From an uncultured Collinsella sp. (GTDB taxonomy: Bacteria > Actinomycetota > Coriobacteriia > Coriobacteriales > Coriobacteriaceae): a stretch of 15,352 nucleotides of DNA. Under the pieces are notes generated by a model, which did not search any database, was not told where the DNA came from, and saw nothing but the letters and a program-made list of their open reading frames with translations. The DNA is taken from contig USAY01000035.1 in assembly GCA_900552755.1 (NCBI GenBank), positions 1-15,352 of the forward strand, given 5' to 3'. Below are positions 1-5,536 of this stretch, one piece after another; within the stretch, counting starts at the first letter, position 1; each line of letters begins with the position of its first letter. The translations under genes were made by a program, and so were the position numbers.

Positions 1-916
1 CGGCCACGCCGTCGCGCACGACGGACACGCGCGAAAGCGTGCGCAGGCCCAGCGGTGTCATGACGGAGTCCTCGTCCAGGTCGTCATAGCCCAGAACTGC
101 CGCCACATGCTGCGGGTCGGACAAGTCCTTGGGCGTCATACGGGCAAGCTCAGCGCGGATCTTCTCGGCGTTGGCCTCAGAGGAATCGCTTGCGTAGTCG
201 CGGATCATCAAGTCGTATTCGGTATCCATGCTGGAGCCCGCGAGCTGCTCGAGCTGCATCTGCACGAGCTTACCCTGGTTACCCAGCTTGACAATGCAAT
301 CCTTAAGCTCGGTCTTTGCCTGCTGCATGATCTCGAAGCTCGAGAAGATGCCGGTGATGTCGGCGAGCGTGACGTAGTCGTCGAGCTCAAGGGCCGTCAG
401 GCGCAGCAAGGAGCGGTCGAGCGACTGACGGGTGGTCTGAAGCGTGGCGACGAGCTGGTTGACCGAGCTCATGATGGTGGTGACGGGCTGTATCTCGTAA
501 CTCTTGCCGTGAACGTACACGTTGACGACGGCGCGACGAGCCGAAACCGAGATCACGATGGCATCGGTGAGCACCGACATGCGAGCGGCAGTACGGTGAC
601 GCATGCCCGTCTCACTCGTGGCGAGCGAGGGATCGGGATTGAGGTGGAAGTTGGCACGCAGGATCTGGGTGAGGTCGCCATCGATAACGATGGCGCCGTC
701 CATCTTGGAGAGCTCAAACAGGCGGTTCGAGGTAAACGAAATGTTGAGCGGGAAGCCGTCGTTACCGGCGGCGAGCACGTTTTCGGTGTCGCCGACGCAG
801 ATAAGGGCGCCCAGGTGACCGGCAATGATCATGTCGAGGGCGGTGCGGATCGGCTGACCGGGGGCAGTCAGGCGGATGGCCTGTTCCATACGCTTTTGCA
901 GCTCGTTCTTATCCAA
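1..916 (-). CDS. disA: DNA integrity scanning protein DisA (diadenylate cyclase), 3' end cut off by window
   Basis: DisA joins two ATP molecules into the second messenger c-di-AMP and scans DNA for branched structures. About 305 residues are visible. The N-terminal DAC domain (roughly 1-140) carries both catalytic signatures: DGAIV at residues 73-77 and GMRHRTA at 104-110, at the positions usual for the family. A helical linker follows (about 150-280). The start of the DNA-binding helix-hairpin-helix domain is seen (DLSDPQHVAAVLGYDDLD), and the last 50 or so residues lie beyond base 1. An in-frame TGA at about 946 leaves TTG at 914-916 as the only usable start; GGGAG lies seven bases before it. 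In many Gram-positive genomes disA follows radA, but here it is preceded by a divergent intergenic region, so it should have its own promoter, which I could not place. Identity is very secure; the TTG start is likely. Confidence 0.95.
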   Translation of the reverse strand, partial: MDKNELQKRMEQAIRLTAPGQPIRTALDMIIAGHLGALICVGDTENVLAAGNDGFPLNISFTSNRLFELSKMDGAIVIDGDLTQILRANFHLNPDPSLATSETGMRHRTAARMSVLTDAIVISVSARRAVVNVYVHGKSYEIQPVTTIMSSVNQLVATLQTTRQSLDRSLLRLTALELDDYVTLADITGIFSSFEIMQQAKTELKDCIVKLGNQGKLVQMQLEQLAGSSMDTEYDLMIRDYASDSSEANAEKIRAELARMTPKDLSDPQHVAAVLGYDDLDEDSVMTPLGLRTLSRVSVVRDGVA

Positions 917-1077
917 GGCATCGCTCCCATCGCATACGCTCCATAAACGTCAATAAGTTTCTCACGGTTTGCCCCTGTGACGCCCGCAAAATCCGATGCT
1001 TACAGAATGAGCGAACACAGCTGAGAGCCCCAATCCAAATGAGCTGCTTATGTGGTAGCATCGGGATTCGCATAAAT

Positions 1078-1210
1078 GAGGGAGTAGTCGCGTGATCGGG
1101 TTCGCCTCCGGTGGCGCGGCAAGTCAACACACTGGCCGATGCGGCCTGGCTTGCCTTAATGAACGAGACTCGTGGCTGTGCGCGCAACGCGTACGCCACG
1201 AGTCTTTTTT
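1078..1210 (+). promoter_or_regulatory. yybP-ykoY manganese riboswitch upstream of mntP
   Basis: The leader has the hallmark 5' element GGGAGTAG (1080-1087). Internal helices follow, then the conserved 3' element GAACGAGACT (1161-1170), with a GGCAAGTCAACACACTGGCC-type internal segment between them. This class binds Mn2+ and turns on efflux genes, and the gene just downstream is mntP, which fits exactly. The expression platform is visible: the terminator's 5' arm starts at G1167, inside the conserved GAGACT of the aptamer, so a Mn-bound aptamer and the terminator should be mutually exclusive (an ON switch). Recognised by eye from consensus; a covariance search against RF00080 would confirm it. 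Confidence 0.9.
1167..1210 (+). terminator. Intrinsic terminator of the Mn riboswitch expression platform
   Basis: A perfect 10-bp stem GACTCGTGGC (1167-1176) / GCCACGAGTC (1195-1204) is extended by seven inner pairs (1178-1184 with 1188-1194, one G-T) around a CAA loop. Six T residues follow (1205-1210). It lies 53 bases before the mntP start, so it must be bypassed for mntP expression. Confidence 0.92.
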
Positions 1211-1263
1211 GTTACTCCCCCAAGAGGTACACGCGGGCCCGCCCGCAGAGAGGGAGCCAGACT

Positions 1264-1842
1264 ATGGGACTCGCAGAGCTCGTGTTGCTCGCCGTTGGCC
1301 TTTCGATGGACGCCTTTGCCGTATCCATCTGCAAGGGCCTTGGCATGAAGAAGATCAACCTTAAGGTCGCCGTAGTGCTCGGCCTGTTCTTTGGCGGCTT
1401 CCAGGCAGGCATGCCCGTGATCGGATGGGCGCTTGGCAGTCAATTCATGAGCATCATCGGCCCCATCGACCACTGGATCGCCTTTATCCTGCTCGCCTTC
1501 ATCGGCGGCAAAATGCTGTGGGAGGCCTTTACCGAGGACGAGGATGAAGGCGACGGCAAGGATGCCGAGAAGATTGAACTGGGCGAGTACCTGATCCTCG
1601 CCATCGCCACCTCAATCGACGCCCTGGCCGTGGGCATCTCGTTCGCCGCGCTCTCGGTTGACATCGTGCCCGCTGTATCGCTTATCGGCGTCACAACGTT
1701 TATCTTCTCCGTCGCCGGCGTAGCGATCGGCCACACCTTTGGCGCGCGCTACGAAAAACCCGCCACCATCGTGGGTGGCGTCGTGCTCATCCTTATCGGC
1801 CTCAAGATCCTGCTGGAACACTTGGGTTTTTTGGTGCTGTAA
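1264..1842 (+). CDS. mntP: Manganese efflux pump MntP
   Basis: MntP is a small inner-membrane exporter that removes excess Mn2+. The protein is 192 residues, close to the 188 of the E. coli protein, with six predicted membrane segments (about 3-23, 33-57, 66-86, 107-127, 134-155, 166-187). The two internally repeated halves carry the family signatures GLSMDAFAVS (Asp16) and ATSIDALAVG (Asp119), plus GFQAGMP (45-51). An acidic cytoplasmic loop rich in Asp and Glu lies at 89-106. I chose ATG 1264 because AGGGAG sits eight bases upstream and the protein starts as the family does; the frame is open further upstream, but that region is the riboswitch. Expression is most likely switched on by Mn2+ through the preceding riboswitch. 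Identity is very secure. Confidence 0.96.
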   Translation: MGLAELVLLAVGLSMDAFAVSICKGLGMKKINLKVAVVLGLFFGGFQAGMPVIGWALGSQFMSIIGPIDHWIAFILLAFIGGKMLWEAFTEDEDEGDGKDAEKIELGEYLILAIATSIDALAVGISFAALSVDIVPAVSLIGVTTFIFSVAGVAIGHTFGARYEKPATIVGGVVLILIGLKILLEHLGFLVL

Positions 1843-1871
1843 AACACCCTTCAAAACTAAACGTCCGTATG

Positions 1872-1904
1872 AGGCCTCATGCAGAGTTTTGCATGAGCCT
1901 TTTC
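1872..1904 (+). terminator. Possible mntP terminator overlapping the first hipBA operator
   Basis: The arms at 1872-1883 and 1890-1900 pair over 11 bp with one bulged C, and TTTT (1900-1903) follows. This could end the mntP transcript. The stem contains the first hipBA operator copy, so the symmetry may simply reflect the protein-binding site. Confidence 0.4.
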
Positions 1905-1947
1905 ATGCAGACTTTTGCATGTCATACTAGGATGCAAAAGTCTGCAC
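1878..1947 (+). promoter_or_regulatory. Three-copy operator array of the hipBA operon
   Basis: The same 18-bp element of form CATGCAGAnTTTTGCATG occurs at 1878-1895 and 1904-1921. A reversed copy (ATGCAAAAGTCTGCA, 1932-1946) follows. Each element is an imperfect palindrome with ATGCA and TGCAT ends. Copies are placed every 26 bp, about 2.5 helical turns. Copies two and three form a perfect 15-bp inverted repeat around a possible -10 box, CATACT at 1923-1928; TTTTCA at 1900-1905 lies 17 bp before it. This is the expected layout for autorepression by the HipB-like protein encoded 16 bp downstream. The symmetry is seen; the binding protein is inferred. Confidence 0.8.
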
Positions 1948-1961
1948 GTTAGGAGATTGCC

Positions 1962-2429
1962 ATGGATACCCTTCCCATCACCACGCCGCGCCAAGCCGGC
2001 ATCTACGTGCGTCAGGCGCGCGAGGCGCAGGGGATCACCCGTGCTGCCCTCGCTAAAAAAGCCGGTGTTTCGGAACGCCTGCTCGCATCGCTCGAGCTGG
2101 GAGATGCCACGGGCATTCGGCTCGACAAGCTGCTGGCAGTTTTCGGTGCTCTTGGACTGGCGCTCGCCGCTCAAGGGGATATAGGCGAAACGAAAAATGA
2201 GCAACCAGTCGACGCCCCGCACGCTGATCAACCTTGCAGCACCTCCAGACGCCATCACGCCCAACGTCTTCATCATCGCAACCGTCGCAGCACAACCATT
2301 CCGGCTCTTGCAGATGCCCCCTTTACATCCGCACTCTACGACGAGGTCTTCGCCGATTTCGCCATGTCCAATCTCGGAGTCTCGATTGCCACAAACGCAT
2401 CTAGCCAAACCATGCCCGAAGGGAAATAG
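1962..2429 (+). CDS. hipB: HipB-like antitoxin / XRE-family repressor with a C-terminal extension
   Basis: Residues 12-70 form a typical Xre/HipB helix-turn-helix domain. It contains VRQAREAQGITRAALAKKAG, then VSERLLASLELGDATGIRLD, and ends in KLLAVFGALGLAL, which closely matches HipB proteins. It should neutralise the downstream HipA kinase and repress the operon at the upstream palindromes. The start ATG 1962 has AGGAG at 1951-1955. Total length is 155 residues, against roughly 70-100 for classical HipB. The extra part (72-155) is odd: 80-110 is rich in His, Arg, Ser and Thr and looks unlike a folded domain, while 110-150 (including LYDEVFADFAMSNLGVSIAT) looks like ordinary protein. The stop TAG is separated from the hipA ATG by a single codon. 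HTH role is secure; the function of the tail is unknown. Confidence 0.85.
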   Translation: MDTLPITTPRQAGIYVRQAREAQGITRAALAKKAGVSERLLASLELGDATGIRLDKLLAVFGALGLALAAQGDIGETKNEQPVDAPHADQPCSTSRRHHAQRLHHRNRRSTTIPALADAPFTSALYDEVFADFAMSNLGVSIATNASSQTMPEGK

Positions 2430-2432
2430 CCA

Positions 2433-3737
2433 ATGGCCAGAACATCACTTCGGACCATTATTTGCGGCGTGCCTGCTGGAACGCTCACGCAAGATGAGAA
2501 CGGTCTTATCAGCTTTACCTACGATCATGACTATGACGGGCCAGCCCTATCGACCAACATACCCGTATCGAATCGCACATACGGACAACAGATCATGAAT
2601 CCGTACCTGTTTGGCCTTCTACCCGACAGCGAGGACCAACGAAAAGCGATTGCCGCCGAATTCGACGTTAGGCCCAACAATCCCGTTGCGTTGCTCAGCC
2701 ATATCGGACTCGACTGTCCGGGCGGCGTGCAGTTTTGTGCCGAAGAAGATACCGACGCCGTCCTGCATCGCGCTGGCGAATACCGCCCTATAGACAACCA
2801 CGAAATTGCTCTTCGTCTCAAGTCGATCAGAGATGACCGCGATGCATCGTGGATGGGTCTAGATGAAAGTTGGTCACTTGGAGGCAACCAGGGCAAGTTC
2901 GCGCTCGCGTTCATAAACGGCCGCTGGTGCGAATGCATGGGCTCCTCGCCCACGACGCATATTTTCAAAAATGGCGTTATCGGATTTAAACTCGAGGCTC
3001 TCAATGAGTTTGTCTGCATGAAAAGCGCCCAGCGCGTCGGCATCGCAACGGCAAACGTCGAATATCGTATGTTTGAGGACGAACCTGCCCTCATTGTTGA
3101 GCGCTATGACCGCGTGAAAGTCAAAGACGGAACGATCAGGCGCCTACATCAAGAAGACCTCTGTCAGGCACTTGGGGTGATGCCCGCCCAAAAGTACACG
3201 GCGGACGGCGGCCCGACCGCACGCGATATTCAGGAACTCCTCGTCAATACGAGCCATCATCAACTTAACCTGTATCTGTTTACGCAGATACTTTTCTTTA
3301 ACGCCATCATCGGCGCACCGGACGCGCATGCGAAGAACTATTCCCTGCTTCTTGGAAACGGCGGCACAGCTATGATGGCCCGTATGTATGACGTTGCATC
3401 TGGGCTGGCATACGAACGTATGCGGCGAAAAGCGCGCCTCGCCATGAGCGTTGGCGGCGAAAACCGTGTGGGGCGCATCGGTCCAGGCGCTATCCGCCGA
3501 TACCACGGTATGGGCGACCCCGTGCTGGAGGCGGCGCTTACCGATGCCGGGCTATCCGAGAAGTTTTGCTTTGCGACCATGATGGACCTCGCCTACGAAG
3601 TGCCCATTTGCATGGAAGAGGTCATGGACGAATACGCCGATCTGCCCGGCATGGCGGACCTGCGCGAGCATATGCTCGGCCCCGTCCGCGAAAACTGCCA
3701 GCGCACCCTCGACCTCATCAAGGCAGAAATGGACTAG
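2433..3737 (+). CDS. hipA: HipA-family serine/threonine kinase toxin
   Basis: HipA kinases phosphorylate cellular targets, classically glutamyl-tRNA synthetase in E. coli, and cause growth arrest or persistence. This copy is 434 residues (E. coli HipA 440) and looks intact. The N-terminal HipA_N1 domain (about 1-105) contains NPYLFGLLPDSEDQR (56-70) and LLSHIGLDCPGGVQF (87-101). The ATP-binding loop is SLGGNQGKFAL (148-158), with Lys155 and with Ser148 in line with the autophosphorylated Ser150 of E. coli HipA. IVERYDR (221-227) and RLHQED (237-242) follow. The catalytic loop is IIGAPDAHAKNYS (292-304; Asp297, Asn302), and the metal-binding Asp320 is in MYDVAS. It sits four bases after hipB, in the same frame, with an AGGGA-type ribosome site inside the end of hipB. 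Codon choice is visibly less G/C-ending than in clpC or the activase, suggesting acquisition by transfer. The target is not predictable here. Confidence 0.93.
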   Translation: MARTSLRTIICGVPAGTLTQDENGLISFTYDHDYDGPALSTNIPVSNRTYGQQIMNPYLFGLLPDSEDQRKAIAAEFDVRPNNPVALLSHIGLDCPGGVQFCAEEDTDAVLHRAGEYRPIDNHEIALRLKSIRDDRDASWMGLDESWSLGGNQGKFALAFINGRWCECMGSSPTTHIFKNGVIGFKLEALNEFVCMKSAQRVGIATANVEYRMFEDEPALIVERYDRVKVKDGTIRRLHQEDLCQALGVMPAQKYTADGGPTARDIQELLVNTSHHQLNLYLFTQILFFNAIIGAPDAHAKNYSLLLGNGGTAMMARMYDVASGLAYERMRRKARLAMSVGGENRVGRIGPGAIRRYHGMGDPVLEAALTDAGLSEKFCFATMMDLAYEVPICMEEVMDEYADLPGMADLREHMLGPVRENCQRTLDLIKAEMD

Positions 3738-3760
3738 GTGGCCTTAATTTCGCAATTATC

Positions 3761-3809
3761 AAACAAAAGAGAGGGGACACCCGTCGCAAAAGCCCGGATG
3801 TCCCCTCTC
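3761..3809 (-). terminator. Terminator of pepD (may also serve hipA)
   Basis: A perfect 11-bp stem is formed by GAGAGGGGACA (3769-3779) and TGTCCCCTCTC (3799-3809). Read on the minus strand it is followed by TTTTGTTTGA, a normal intrinsic terminator 56 bases after the pepD stop. On the plus strand there is no T-run, so for hipA it would be weak. The 3810-3864 stretch holds a second stem-loop (CGCTAGCA 3828-3835 / TGCTAGCG 3851-3858) in the pepD 3' untranslated region. Confidence 0.75.
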
Positions 3810-3864
3810 GTAATGTCATTTGCAATCCGCTAGCACGTGGCTCGAACTGCTGCTAGCGCAACCT

Positions 3865-5322
3865 TTACGCAGCGAGGCGCTTGAGGACGTCGATGAGCAG
3901 CTCGTAGAAGCGCTCGGCAGAAGCAAGCTCCATGCTCTCGTCCGGAGTGTGGACATCGGAGAGCGTCGGGCCCACGGCGATGGCGTCCAGGCCGTGCAGG
4001 GCCTCGGCAAACAGGCCGCACTCAAGGCCGGCGTGAATGGACTCGATGCGCAGCTCGGAGCCAAAGAGTTCGCGATAGCTCTCGACAAAGACGTCGCGGA
4101 CCGGCGAATGCTCGGCATAGCTCCAGCCGGGATACTCGAACTCAAACTTGGCGTCGAAGCCCAGGACATCGGCGAGCGTCTGCAGGCGGTCCTTGAACTC
4201 GTTCTGCAGCGAGGTGATCGAGGAGCGCGGGGACAGCATAATCTTGACCTGGTCGTCAGAGGTGGCAACCACACCGATGTTGGAGGAAACCTCGACGGAG
4301 CCGTCGGTGGCGACGTTGCGGCGAATCACGCCGTTAGGGGCAAGACGCAGGGCGCGGATGAGGGCAAGCGCGGACTTCTGGTCCATGGCCTCGACCTCGG
4401 CGTCGTCGGCAATCTCGACGGTGCAGGTAAAGCCGGGGTCGAAGACCTCGAGCTCGGCAGTGACGTCGGCGATGATGCCCTTTGCGATCTGGGCCGCGGC
4501 CTCGGCGGCAGCGTGGTCGGCGTAGACCAGAACAGCTTTGCACTCACGGTTGATGGCGTTGTCCTTGGTGCCGCCGTTAAAGCTAACGATGGCGGGCTCG
4601 CCGGCGACCATCAGGCGGTCGATGATGCGGGCCATGATGAGGTTGCCGTTGCCGCGCTCCAGGTGGATATCGCTGCCGGAGTGACCGCCCAGCAGGCCGG
4701 AGATGTCGAGCGTGAGGGTACTACCGGTCTTATGCTCGCGCGCGATCGGGCAGGTGTAGGTAACGACGACGCCGCCGGCGCAGCTGACGGTGGCAACGCC
4801 CTCTTCCTCGGAGTCAAGGTTAATCATGGTGCGGGCGCTAATCTGGGACTTGTCGAGCGTCTCGGCGCCGACCAGGCCAGTCTCCTCGTCGGTGGTGAAT
4901 ACGCACTCGAGGGCGGGGTGAACGATCGAATCGTCATCGAGAACAGTGAGCATCAGAGCGACGGCAATACCGTTGTCGGCGCCCAGAGTGGTGCCGTTAG
5001 CGGTGAGGACGCCGTCCTTGACGACCAGGTCGATACCATCAGTCGTAAAGTCGTGCTCAACGGAGCCCAGCTTGTCGCACACCATGTCGATGTGGCCCTG
5101 CAGCATCACGGTCGGGGCATTCTCGGCGCCGGCAGATGCGGGCTTGCGAATGATGACGTTGTAGACCTCGTCCTGATACACATCGAGACCGCGCTCCTTG
5201 GCAAACGCGACCAGGAAATCGCTGATGCCCTTCTCGTTGCCAGACCCACGGGGGATCGCGCTGACCTCCTCAAAGAAATGGAACAGCTGGGCGGGCTCGT
5301 AGCCGGTAATCTTGTAGTCCAT
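3865..5322 (-). CDS. pepD: Aminoacyl-histidine dipeptidase (peptidase D), M20 family
   Basis: PepD is a cytoplasmic di-zinc dipeptidase with broad activity on Xaa-His and other dipeptides. The protein is 485 residues, the same length as E. coli PepD. Zinc and catalytic residues are all visible: LQGHIDMV (His77, Asp79), TLGADNG (Asp116), TTDEETG (Glu146-Glu147), NLDSEEEG (Asp170), and SDVHTPDE near the C terminus (His458). The dimerisation or lid region contains GGHSGSDIHLERGNGN. ATG 5322 was chosen because AAGGAGG lies four bases upstream; an in-frame ATG further up (5427) would add 35 residues unlike the family and run through the likely promoter. It follows clpC on the same strand but the clpC terminator intervenes, so it is probably transcribed alone. 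A possible -10 box TATACA lies at 5367-5372. Very secure. Confidence 0.96.
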   Translation of the reverse strand: MDYKITGYEPAQLFHFFEEVSAIPRGSGNEKGISDFLVAFAKERGLDVYQDEVYNVIIRKPASAGAENAPTVMLQGHIDMVCDKLGSVEHDFTTDGIDLVVKDGVLTANGTTLGADNGIAVALMLTVLDDDSIVHPALECVFTTDEETGLVGAETLDKSQISARTMINLDSEEEGVATVSCAGGVVVTYTCPIAREHKTGSTLTLDISGLLGGHSGSDIHLERGNGNLIMARIIDRLMVAGEPAIVSFNGGTKDNAINRECKAVLVYADHAAAEAAAQIAKGIIADVTAELEVFDPGFTCTVEIADDAEVEAMDQKSALALIRALRLAPNGVIRRNVATDGSVEVSSNIGVVATSDDQVKIMLSPRSSITSLQNEFKDRLQTLADVLGFDAKFEFEYPGWSYAEHSPVRDVFVESYRELFGSELRIESIHAGLECGLFAEALHGLDAIAVGPTLSDVHTPDESMELASAERFYELLIDVLKRLAA

Positions 5323-5480
5323 GGTGCCTCCTTGGCGCAACTGGTTAGACAGTAAGACATGCGACTTGTATATTCCCAGACTTTGCGTGCATAAACCAGT
5401 CGAAAACGCCGAGCGCCCTCGCATCATCGGCTAACGGTGGACCGTATAGCGCAACGGTCACAACTTCCGCAGCTCTACAA

Positions 5481-5510
5481 ATCGAGGCGCCCTTTCCGGA
5501 GCGCCTCGAT
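5481..5510 (-). terminator. Intrinsic terminator downstream of clpC
   Basis: Perfect 10-bp stem ATCGAGGCGC (5481-5490) / GCGCCTCGAT (5501-5510) with a 10-base loop, 27 bases after the clpC stop. On the minus strand only a short T stretch (TTTG) follows, so it may be moderate in strength. Confidence 0.65.
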
Positions 5511-5536
5511 TGCGCGTATCAAATTGTCGCCACGCC

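Larger units (their letters stand above)
917..1263. other. Divergent intergenic region between disA and mntP
   Basis: This 347-base stretch holds no convincing protein gene. The right part (about 1075-1220) is the manganese riboswitch and its terminator. The left part (917-1074) must contain the promoters of both disA (minus) and the riboswitch transcript (plus). Candidate -10 boxes such as TAGCAT at 1056-1061 and CATAAA at 1071-1076 have no good -35 partner, so I assign no promoter. Open frames running through it on either strand have no family-like features. Confidence 0.6.

Noticed and set aside
107..946. A 279-codon plus-strand open frame opposite disA
   Set aside because: The minus strand encodes DisA with its DGA and RHR signatures; the plus frame is a shadow.
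1111..1263. Upstream extension of mntP to the ATG at 1111
   Set aside because: This would translate the riboswitch and its terminator. ATG 1264 has a good ribosome site and gives the family-standard N terminus.
3820..5355. A 511-codon open frame antisense to pepD
   Set aside because: pepD has all metal ligands, correct length and a good ribosome site. The antisense frame has no recognisable domain.
5440..5510. tRNA-like string (TAGCGCAACGGTC followed by a stem) after clpC
   Set aside because: No acceptor stem, anticodon arm or T-arm can be assembled; the later stem is the clpC terminator.
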